38,536 nt of DNA from a virus, in IMG/VR virus record IMGVR_UViG_3300033153_015607, positions 1 through 38,536 of that record, one strand, 5' to 3'. Under the pieces are notes generated by a model that worked only from the letters and a program-made list of their open reading frames with translations, was not told where the DNA came from and did not search any database. This document shows positions 32,470-38,321 of this stretch, in pieces (position 1 is the first letter of the stretch; each line of letters begins with the position of its first letter). The position numbers were made by a program, and so were the translations under genes.

Positions 32470-32628
32470 GTTTTTTTCTTTTTGCATCTTTTTGTATACT
32501 TCACATATACAGAAACGAATTGTTTCAGTCATAGAAGTATACATATAATATCTTCTAATTTCTTCCAGCATTTTGGCTTGTTCTTCAGTCAATCCTACAA
32601 AATACTTTTTGTAAAAAATTCCTTTCAT
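32464..32628 (-). CDS. Ribbon-helix-helix-like small regulator A
   Basis: A 54-residue gene starting directly after the stop of the next gene (TAAATG) with GGAGGTGAT upstream. The protein 'MKGIFYKKYFVGLTEEQAKML...' continues with 'MTETIRFCICEVYKKMQ'. The layout of a short strand, then two helices with 'TETIRFCI', fits a CopG/Arc-type fold and parallels regulator B. Role: probably a DNA-binding repressor. Confidence 0.6.
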   Translation of the reverse strand: MKGIFYKKYFVGLTEEQAKMLEEIRRYYMYTSMTETIRFCICEVYKKMQKEKNR

Positions 32629-32805
32629 TTACATCACCTCCTTATTATTGTTATTATTTATATTTCTGTATACTTTTTCTATGCAGAAACGTATAACGCT
32701 TGCTGCACTATTTCTTACATAAAACTCTTTAATTTCAAGAATTTTACTTATTTGGTCATTCGTAAACCTAAATATCTTAAAATTATTAAATCTCCTTTTA
32801 TTCAT
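32629..32805 (-). CDS. Ribbon-helix-helix-like small regulator B
   Basis: 58 residues from ATG 32805, chosen because GGAGGTGG lies eight bases upstream; the GTG at 32817 lies within that site. 'FKIFRFTNDQISKILEIKEFYVRNSAASVIRFCIEKVY' shows a strand, a helix and the 'SAASVIRFCIEKVY' helix, matching regulator A ('TSMTETIRFCICEVY'). The two are tandem paralogues. A large inverted repeat lies just upstream and may be their operator. Confidence 0.6.
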   Translation of the reverse strand: MNKRRFNNFKIFRFTNDQISKILEIKEFYVRNSAASVIRFCIEKVYRNINNNNNKEVM

Positions 32806-32821
32806 ATTTTTAACCACCTCC

Positions 32822-32891
32822 TTTTTTTTACTTATATACCATTATTCTACAAAAGGGGAAATGCATAATAATGGTATATAAGTAAAAAAAA
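32822..32891. promoter_or_regulatory. Perfect 25-bp inverted repeat with 20-base loop
   Basis: Bases 32822-32846 and 32867-32891 are exact reverse complements (core ACTTATATACCATTATT). The left arm holds the ribosome-site-proximal leader of regulator B and the right arm the T-tract of the ankyrin terminator. TGGTATATA in the left arm could be an extended -10 box. Likely an operator for regulator A/B or a long terminator stem. Confidence 0.6.
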
Positions 32892-32913
32892 GACGCACCG
32901 TTAAGGTGCATCT
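32884..32913 (-). terminator. Terminator of the 32917-33607 ankyrin gene
   Basis: On the minus strand AGATGCACC, a TTAAC loop and GGTGCGTCT are followed by eight T residues, immediately past the gene's stop. Confidence 0.85.
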
Positions 32914-32916
32914 AAT

Positions 32917-33607
32917 TCATTTTCGAAGTAGCAATTCTACTACTTCTTTATGTTTGCACATTGTAGCAAGCATAAGAGCAGATTTACCATCATTATTTTT
33001 CAAATCTATTTCTGCTCCTTTTTGAAGTAATAATTTTACTACTTCTTTTTGTCCGTCCCATGCAGCAAGCATAAGAGCAGAGTTACAATCATTATTTTTC
33101 AAATCTATTTCTGCTCCTTTTTGAAGTAGCAATTCTACTACTTCTTTATGTCCTTTCTCTGCAGCGAACATAAGAGCAGATTTACAATTTTTATTTTGCA
33201 AGTCTACTTCTGCTCCTTTTTGCTTTTTGAAGTAGCAATTCTACTACTTCTTTATGTCCACTTTTTGCAGCAAGCATAAGAGCAGAGTTACCTTTATTAT
33301 TTTGCAAATCTGCTGTTGCTCCTTTTTGAAGTAGCAATTCTACTACTTCTTTGTGTCCCCAAGTTGCAGCGATCACAAGAGCAGAGTAACCATAATTATT
33401 TTGCAAGTCTACTTCTGCTCCATATTGAAGTAGCAATTCTACTACTTCTTTGTGTCCATACATTGCAGCAACTCTAAGAGCAGAGTAGCTGTCTTCACCT
33501 TGCAACTCTATTGCTGCTCCTTCTTGAAGAAGCATTTTTACTTCTTCTTTTTGCCCTCTTCTTACTGCTCTTATTAGAGCAGCATTTAATTCAAATAAAT
33601 TTTTCAT
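32917..33607 (-). pseudogene. Ankyrin-repeat gene split by a 7-bp duplication
   Basis: The first part (33607-33191, 138 residues) and second part (33201-32917) are two frames of one ankyrin gene. CTTTTTG is duplicated in tandem at 33216-33229; removing one copy gives one 227-residue frame with about six 33-residue repeats. As it stands, the first frame ends in 'LLLQKAKRSRSRLAK' instead of the usual 'LLLQKGAEVDLQN'. It keeps a perfect promoter and terminator. It may be a recent break or a reversible switch. Ankyrin repeats bind proteins; the target is unknown. Confidence 0.85.
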
Positions 33608-33639
33608 TTCTAATTTCCCCCTTTTTTTATTATATATAT

Positions 33640-33668
33640 ATTATATCATGTATAATTATAAATGTCAA
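33640..33668 (-). promoter_or_regulatory. Consensus promoter of ankyrin cassette 1
   Basis: TTGACA (33668-33663), 17-base spacer, TATAAT (33645-33640), then a leader with AAAGGGGGA before the ATG at 33607. It is nearly identical to the promoters at 34189-34217 and 38111-38139. Confidence 0.88.
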
Positions 33669-33711
33669 TACTTTTTATCTTTTTTTTTATATTTTTTTTA
33701 TATTTTTAAAC

Positions 33712-33737
33712 AAAAAAAGACTAGCGTTTAGCTAGTC
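33712..33737 (-). terminator. Terminator of ankyrin cassette 2
   Basis: GACTAGC, a five-base loop and GCTAGTC followed by seven T residues on the minus strand. The gene's TGA stop overlaps the stem. The same hairpin ends three other cassettes. Confidence 0.88.
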
Positions 33738-34152
33738 AATTAATTGCTGCTTTATGTTGCATAAGTAATTCTTCTATATCTTTGTGCCCTTCCTCTGCAG
33801 CAAGCATAAGTGCAGTATCGCCGTATTTATTTTTAAAATCTACTGCTGCTCCATGTTGAAGAAGTAATTTTACTATTTCTCTATGTCCACTCTCTGCAGC
33901 AAGCATAAGGGCAGTATCACCGTTATTATCTCGTGAATCTATTGCTGCTCCATGTTGAAGTAACAATTCTACTACTTCTCTATGTCCATTAACTGCTGCA
34001 CATGTAAGTGCAGTTTCACCATATTTATATTTCCAATCAATTTCTGCTCCTTTTAGAAGTAGTAATTCTACTACTTCTTTTTTTCCTAAAGTTGCTGCTC
34101 TAATTAGTAGCAACTCTACTTTTATACCCATTATTTCCTTAATTTTCTTCAT
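33736..34152 (-). CDS. Ankyrin-repeat protein (cassette 2)
   Basis: A 138-residue protein with four 33-residue ankyrin repeats. The consensus here is 'G(D/E)TALmlAAesGHrEiVkLLLQHGAaiD'. A capping N-terminus ('MKKIKEIMGIKVELLLIRAATLGKKEVVELLLLKG') replaces the first half-repeat. It is a self-contained unit with its own promoter and terminator, so expression does not depend on neighbours. No signal peptide; a cytoplasmic or delivered protein-binding factor is expected. Confidence 0.9.
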   Translation of the reverse strand: MKKIKEIMGIKVELLLIRAATLGKKEVVELLLLKGAEIDWKYKYGETALTCAAVNGHREVVELLLQHGAAIDSRDNNGDTALMLAAESGHREIVKLLLQHGAAVDFKNKYGDTALMLAAEEGHKDIEELLMQHKAAIN

Positions 34153-34188
34153 TTCTAATTTCCCCCTTTTATTTTATCTTATATATAT

Positions 34189-34217
34189 ATTATATCATAA
34201 TAATATATATATGTCAA
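34189..34217 (-). promoter_or_regulatory. Consensus promoter of ankyrin cassette 2
   Basis: TTGACA (34217-34212), 17-base spacer, TATAAT (34194-34189), with the leader ending in AAAAGGGGGA. Confidence 0.88.
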
Positions 34218-34250
34218 TACTTTTTTATATATTTTTTATCTTTTTGCACA

Positions 34251-34277
34251 AAAAAAAAGACTAGCGTTTTGCTAGCC
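34251..34277 (-). terminator. Terminator hairpin without a gene directly upstream
   Basis: On the minus strand GGCTAGC, AAAAC loop and GCTAGTC precede eight or more T residues. It is the same hairpin as in the ankyrin cassettes, but the nearest upstream gene stops 430 bases earlier. Confidence 0.75.
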
Positions 34278-34317
34278 TTAAATTAATAAATTATAAGAAG
34301 TTATTTTGCAAGAAATT
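34251..34317 (-). ncRNA. Candidate short RNA or cassette remnant 1
   Basis: A perfect promoter (34324-34352) and a terminator (34251-34277) enclose about 40 bases without a start codon or ribosome site. A transcript of about 65-70 nt is predicted. It could be a small RNA or the scar of an ankyrin cassette that lost its gene. Confidence 0.35.
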
Positions 34318-34323
34318 AGTTTA

Positions 34324-34352
34324 ATTATACTTTATTTTTATTTTATTGTCAA
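34324..34352 (-). promoter_or_regulatory. Consensus promoter without a gene
   Basis: TTGACA (34352-34347), 17-base spacer and TATAAT (34329-34324) on the minus strand. The preceding AAAGTA is shared with the ankyrin promoters. Confidence 0.7.
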
Positions 34353-34410
34353 TACTTTTTTTATATTTTTTATACTTTTTTATATAACATTTTTTACCAT
34401 ATAAAATTTA

Positions 34411-34695
34411 TAAAATGATATATTGCTTTATATTGTTTTTATATATACTTTATAACATTTATATAATAAAGTAGATACAATAATACTTATTTATTTACTT
34501 TTTTTAGTAGTATATTAAATAACTTACATATATTAATTATTATTACATTACAATATTTACATTATTTTTACTTATACTGTAATATATACTATTTTTTATG
34601 CTATACTTTTTTACATTATTTTACACTTTAGCGTTCATCCCATTATTGTAATATTTTTTTATATTATATTTGTTTTTTACTTTACTGGAAATATC
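34411..34695. repeat. Internal copy of the end repeat
   Basis: Bases 34411-34627 match 38322-38536 with a few substitutions; the last 88 bases are exact and equal bases 1-88. Bases 34628-34695 then resemble 173-240 (GCGTTC..CCATTATTGTA). Thus the region across the window ends is duplicated here, but without the 83-base piece at 90-172. It borders the 3' end of a truncated ankyrin gene. Confidence 0.8.
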
Positions 34696-34707
34696 TTCTT
34701 ATTATTG

Positions 34708-34932
34708 TTACAATTTTTTTAATATTTTATTTTGTAAATTATTTATTGTTCCATGTTTAAATAAAAATTCTACTACTTCCTTATGTCCTCTAGCTGCAGC
34801 ACGCATAAGAGCCGTTTTACCGATATTATCTTGTAAATTAATTGTTGCTCCTTTTTGAAGTAAAACTTTTATTTTTTCTTTATTCCCTTCTTCTGCTGCT
34901 CTTATTATAGCAGCATTTACCAATTCTTTCAT
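34708..34932 (-). CDS. Short ankyrin-repeat protein, 3' end eroded
   Basis: A 74-residue protein with the cap 'MKELVNAAIIRAAEEGNKEKIKVLLQKGATINLQDN' and one further repeat ('ALMRAAARGHKEVVEFLFKHG'), after which the pattern stops in 'NNLQNKILKKL'. The end runs into the internal end-repeat, so the gene was probably cut by recombination there. It uses AAAGGATGTG as ribosome site and lies three bases downstream of the long ankyrin gene, as the end of its operon. Confidence 0.75.
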   Translation of the reverse strand: MKELVNAAIIRAAEEGNKEKIKVLLQKGATINLQDNIGKTALMRAAARGHKEVVEFLFKHGTINNLQNKILKKL

Positions 34933-34935
34933 TTT

Positions 34936-36192
34936 TTAACACATCCTTTTTTTTAAAAAGTTTAATAATTTTTTTAAAAATTTATTAATTATATCATTTT
35001 TCAAATCAATTGTTGCTCCTTGTTGAAGAAGTAATTTTATTATATCTTTGTGTCTATTAGTTGTAGCAAGCATAAGAGCAGTTTCACCGTCATTATTTTT
35101 CAAATTAACTTTTGCTCCTTGTTGAAGAAGTAATTTTACCACTTCTTTTTGTCCATAAAATGCAGCAATTATAAGAGCAGTGTCACCGTCATTATTTTTC
35201 AAATTAACTTTTGCTCCTTGTTGAAGAAGTAATTTTACCACTTCTTTTTGTCCATAAAGTGCAGCAATTATAAGAGCAGTATAACCGTAATTATTTTGTA
35301 AATTAATATCTGCTCCATGTTGAAGAATCAATTTTATTATATCTTTATGTCCAAAATCTGCAGCATACATAAGAGCAGTGTCACCATAATTATTTTGTAA
35401 ATTAATTTTTGCTCTATGTTGAAGTAATAATTCTTCTACTTCTTTATGACCATAAATTGCAGCATACATAAGAGCAGTGTCACCATCATTATTTTTTAAA
35501 TCTATTTTTGCTCTATGTTGAAGTAATAATTCTACTACTTCTCTGTGCCCTTTAGCTGCAGCAAGAATAAGAGCAGTATTACCTTCTTTATTTTGCAAAT
35601 CTATTTCTGCTCCATGTTGAAGCAGTAATTTTACCACTTCTTTTTGTCCCCAAGTTGCAGCAAGAATAAGAGCAGTTTTACCTTTATTATTTTTCAAATT
35701 AACTTTTGCTCCTTGTTGAAGCAGTAATTTTACTACTTCTCTGTACCCTCTAGCTGCAGCATGCATAAGAGCCATTCTACCGATATTATCTTGTAAATTA
35801 ATTGTTGCTCCTTTTTGCAGAAGTAATTCTGCTACTTCTATGTGCCCATTAGATGCAGCACACATAAGAGCAGTCTCACAGACATTATTTTTCAAATTAA
35901 TGTCTGCTCCTTTTTGCAGAAGTAATTCTACTACTTCTATGTGCCCATTAGATGCAGCCCACATAAGAGCAGTATTACCAAATTTATTTTGCAAATCAAT
36001 TTCTGCTCCATATTGAAGCAGTAATTTTACTACTTCTTTATGTCCTCTAGCTGCAGCAAACATAAGAGCAGTGATACCATCTCTATTTTTTAAATTAATA
36101 TCTACTCCATGTTGAAGAAGTAATTTTACTTCTTCTTTGTACCCTTTTTCTGCAGCAGCAATAAGAGTAGTATTTATATACTTATTTGCCAT
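34936..36192 (-). CDS. Long ankyrin-repeat protein
   Basis: A 418-residue protein made of about twelve 33-residue ankyrin repeats after the cap 'MANKYINTTLIAAAEKGYKEEVKLLLQ'. Repeats follow 'G(N/D)TALmyAAxxGHkEVVkLLLQhGAxiNLqNN'. The end is a lysine-rich helix (FLKKLLNFLKKRMC). Two repeats at 35102-35300 are nearly identical at DNA level (99-bp period). AAAGGAGATG precedes the ATG, and the gene overlaps the end of the broken upstream ankyrin gene. No secretion signal is seen. Confidence 0.9.
   Translation of the reverse strand: MANKYINTTLIAAAEKGYKEEVKLLLQHGVDINLKNRDGITALMFAAARGHKEVVKLLLQYGAEIDLQNKFGNTALMWAASNGHIEVVELLLQKGADINLKNNVCETALMCAASNGHIEVAELLLQKGATINLQDNIGRMALMHAAARGYREVVKLLLQQGAKVNLKNNKGKTALILAATWGQKEVVKLLLQHGAEIDLQNKEGNTALILAAAKGHREVVELLLQHRAKIDLKNNDGDTALMYAAIYGHKEVEELLLQHRAKINLQNNYGDTALMYAADFGHKDIIKLILQHGADINLQNNYGYTALIIAALYGQKEVVKLLLQQGAKVNLKNNDGDTALIIAAFYGQKEVVKLLLQQGAKVNLKNNDGETALMLATTNRHKDIIKLLLQQGATIDLKNDIINKFLKKLLNFLKKRMC
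35102..35299. repeat. 99-bp tandem duplication in an ankyrin gene
   Basis: Bases 35102-35200 and the next 99 bases are near-identical: each begins AAATTAACTTTTGCTCC and carries the same TTTTTGTCCATAAA context. One unit equals one 33-residue repeat. A similar pair with the same period lies at 36934 and 37033. Confidence 0.8.
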
Positions 36193-36687
36193 TTTTTAAC
36201 ATCTCCTTTTTTATTAATTTTACCACTTCTTTTTGTCCATAAAGTGTAGCAAGCATAAGAGCAGTATTACCGTAATTATTTTGTAAATTAATATCTGCTC
36301 CATATTGAAGCAGTAATTTTACTACTTCTTTGTGTCCAAAATCTGCAGCATACATAAGAGCCGTTTTACCTTCTTTATTTTGTAAATTAACATCTGCTTC
36401 ATGTTGAAGTAGTAATTTTACCACTTCTTTTTGCCCACTAATTGCAGCATAAATAAGAGCAGTATAACCATAATTATTTTGTAAATTAATATCTGCTCCA
36501 TGTTGAAGAATCAATTTTATTATATCTTTATGTCCTCTAGCTACAGCAACATAAGAGCAGTTTCACTGTATTCATCCTTCAAATTAATATCTGCTCCTTC
36601 TTGAAGAAATGATTTTACTACTTCTTTGTGCCCATTAAATGCAGCATACATAAGAGCAGTTTTACCATCTTTTTTATTATTATACAT
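36182..36687 (-). pseudogene. Ankyrin-repeat gene broken by a 1-base deletion
   Basis: The first frame starts at ATG 36687 ('MYNNKKDGKTALMYAAFNGHKEVVKSF') and stops at TAG 36541-36543 after 48 codons. The rest (36182-36540) continues in another frame with normal ankyrin repeats. Between 36549 and 36550 the usual AGCAAGCAT reads AGCAACAT, so one G is missing; restoring it gives a 168-residue frame. The normal capping N-terminus is also missing, and the promoter upstream has collapsed to a TATAAT box. The last repeat is cut short ('VVKLIKKEMLKNGK'). Confidence 0.85.
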
Positions 36688-36748
36688 TTTTTAACATCTC
36701 CTTTATTTATTTTATATATATATTATATACTTTTTTATGTTTTTTTGC

Positions 36749-36775
36749 AAAAAAAAGACTAGCTAAATGCTAGTC
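36749..36775 (-). terminator. Terminator of ankyrin cassette 36774-37472
   Basis: GACTAGC, five-base loop, GCTAGTC and at least eight T residues on the minus strand, overlapping the gene's TGA stop. Confidence 0.88.
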
Positions 36776-37472
36776 AATTAATTGCTGCTCCTTTTTGAAG
36801 TAATAATTCTACTACTTCTTCATGTCTCCAAGCTGCAGCAAATATAAGAGCAGTTTCACCGTCATTATTTTTCAAATTAATGTCTGCTCCTTTTTGAAGT
36901 AATAATTCTACTACTTCTCTGTGCCCATTAAATGCAGCCCACATAAGGGCAGAATAACCTTTATTATTTTTTAAATCAATTTCTGCTCCTTTTTGAAGAA
37001 GTAATTTTACTACTTCTTTCTTTCCCCAAGTTGCAGCCCACATAAGGGCAGAATAACCTTTATTATTTTTTAAATCAATTTCTGCTCCTTTTTGAATAAG
37101 TAATTCTACTACTTCTCTGTGCCCTTTAGTTGCAGCAGCCATAAGAGCAGAGTAACCGTAATTGTTTTGCAAATTAATTGTTGCTCCTTTTTGTTGAAGA
37201 AGTAATTTTACTACTTCCTTATGTCCTTTCTCTGCAGCAAGCATAAGAGCAGTGTCACCAAAGTCATCTTTCAAATCAATTTCTGCTCCTTCTTGAAGAA
37301 GTAATTCTACTACTTCTCTGTGCCCTTTTTCTGCAGCATACATGAGAGCAGTGTTGCCATCATAATATTGGCAATCTATTGCTGCTCCTTGTTGAAGTAG
37401 CAATTTTACTTCTTCTTTATTTCCTTCTTCTGCAGCACTTATTAGTGCTGTATTTTTTTCTAAATTTTCCAT
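36774..37472 (-). CDS. Ankyrin-repeat protein (232 residues)
   Basis: Seven ankyrin repeats follow the cap 'MENLEKNTALISAAEEGNKEEVKLLLQQGAAID'. One repeat has an extra residue ('LLLQQKGATIN'). Two adjacent repeats are near-identical in DNA ('IDLKNNKGYSALMWAA' at about 140 and 173), showing recent duplication. It has the cassette terminator and the GGGGGA ribosome site, but its -35 box has decayed from TTGACA to an AT run, so expression may be weaker than that of other cassettes. Confidence 0.9.
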   Translation of the reverse strand: MENLEKNTALISAAEEGNKEEVKLLLQQGAAIDCQYYDGNTALMYAAEKGHREVVELLLQEGAEIDLKDDFGDTALMLAAEKGHKEVVKLLLQQKGATINLQNNYGYSALMAAATKGHREVVELLIQKGAEIDLKNNKGYSALMWAATWGKKEVVKLLLQKGAEIDLKNNKGYSALMWAAFNGHREVVELLLQKGADINLKNNDGETALIFAAAWRHEEVVELLLQKGAAIN

Positions 37473-37506
37473 TTTTAAATCCCCCTTTATTTTATCTTAT
37501 ATATAT

Positions 37507-37535
37507 ATTATATCATATTAATATATATATTATAT
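37507..37535 (-). promoter_or_regulatory. Degenerate ankyrin cassette promoter
   Basis: TATAAT (37512-37507) and flanks match the other cassette promoters, but the -35 position reads ATATAA instead of TTGACA. Confidence 0.55.
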
Positions 37536-37555
37536 ACTTTTTTATGTTTTTTTGC

Positions 37556-37583
37556 AAAAAAAAAGACTAGCATTTAGCTAGTC
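37556..37583 (-). terminator. Terminator of ankyrin cassette 37582-38079
   Basis: GACTAGC, loop AAAT-like, GCTAGTC and nine T residues on the minus strand, overlapping the TGA stop of the gene. Confidence 0.88.
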
Positions 37584-38079
37584 AATTAATTGCTGCTCCA
37601 TGTTGAAGCAGTAATTCTTCTATATCTTTGTGCCCATTAAATGCAGCAAGCATAAGAGCAGTGTCACCAATATCATTTTGCCAATTAATTTCTGCTCCAT
37701 GTTGAAGAAGTAATTTTACTACTTCTTTGTGCCCATGCATTGCAGCAAGCATAAGAGCAGTACAACCGTATTTACTTTTTAAATCAATTGCTGCTCCTTC
37801 TTGAAGTAGCAATTCTGCTGTATCTTTATGTCCACAATCTGCAGCAAGAATAAGAGCAGAGTAACCGTATCTATTTTTCAAATCTATTTCTGCTCCTTGT
37901 TGAAGTAGCAATTCTACTACTTCTCTATGTCCCCAATATGCAGCCCCCATAAGAGCAGTGACACCATCATTATTTTGTATATCAATATCTGCTCCTTCTT
38001 GAAGTAGCAATTCTACTATTTCTTTCTTTCCTTGCTTTGCAGCACTTATTAGTGCTGCATTTAATTCAAAATTTTTCAT
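37582..38079 (-). CDS. Ankyrin-repeat protein (165 residues)
   Basis: Five ankyrin repeats with the cap 'MKNFELNAALISAAKQGKKEIVELLLQEGADIDIQNN'. Repeats such as 'YGYSALILAADCGHKDTAELLLQEGAAIDLKSK' hold all consensus positions (TALxxAAxxGHxxxxxLLLxxGAxxn). It has a perfect promoter and the standard terminator, and is the first gene transcribed in this window. The cap is closest to that of the 33607 cassette ('MKNLFELNAALIRAVRRGQKEEV'). Confidence 0.9.
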   Translation of the reverse strand: MKNFELNAALISAAKQGKKEIVELLLQEGADIDIQNNDGVTALMGAAYWGHREVVELLLQQGAEIDLKNRYGYSALILAADCGHKDTAELLLQEGAAIDLKSKYGCTALMLAAMHGHKEVVKLLLQHGAEINWQNDIGDTALMLAAFNGHKDIEELLLQHGAAIN

Positions 38080-38110
38080 TTTTAAATCCCCCTTTTTTTA
38101 TTATATATAT

Positions 38111-38139
38111 ATTATATCATAATAAATTATAAATGTCAA
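38111..38139 (-). promoter_or_regulatory. Consensus promoter of the first ankyrin cassette
   Basis: TTGACA (38139-38134), 17-base spacer, TATAAT (38116-38111), then a leader with AAAAGGGGGA before ATG 38079. Confidence 0.88.
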
Positions 38140-38171
38140 TACTTTTTTATATATTTTATATCTTTTTGCAC

Positions 38172-38203
38172 AAAAAAAACCTGCTTACTTTTTTGTAAGC
38201 AGG
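38172..38203 (-). terminator. Terminator without an upstream gene
   Basis: CCTGCTTAC and GTAAGCAGG form a perfect nine-base-pair stem with a six-base loop, followed on the minus strand by eight T residues. No gene lies upstream on this strand before the window end. Confidence 0.85.
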
Positions 38204-38273
38204 CATAAAATAAAAGGGTATACGCAAAATTTACAAAATTTTACATAAGAAGGCTTAACAAGAAAAATTTTAT
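38172..38273 (-). ncRNA. Candidate small RNA of about 100 nt
   Basis: A promoter at 38280-38308 and a strong terminator at 38172-38203 enclose about 70 bases that hold no ribosome site and only a start codon followed at once by a stop (ATGTAA). The predicted product is a 100-nt RNA with a stable 3' hairpin, shortly before the first ankyrin promoter. A cassette remnant is the alternative. Confidence 0.4.
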
Positions 38274-38279
38274 GAATTT

Positions 38280-38308
38280 ATTATAGCATTTTTTTAAAAA
38301 AATAACAA
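38280..38308 (-). promoter_or_regulatory. Extended -10 promoter at the right end
   Basis: TTGTTA (38308-38303), 17-base spacer ending in TGC, and TATAAT (38285-38280) on the minus strand. The TGn element strengthens the weaker -35 box. Confidence 0.65.
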
Positions 38309-38321
38309 TATAAATTTTTAA

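Noticed and set aside
32917-38079. Host chromosomal sequence wrongly joined to a phage
   Set aside because: Base composition, strand and ribosome-site style of the linking genes are continuous with the phage genes, and the end repeat occurs both inside the array and at the lysis end.
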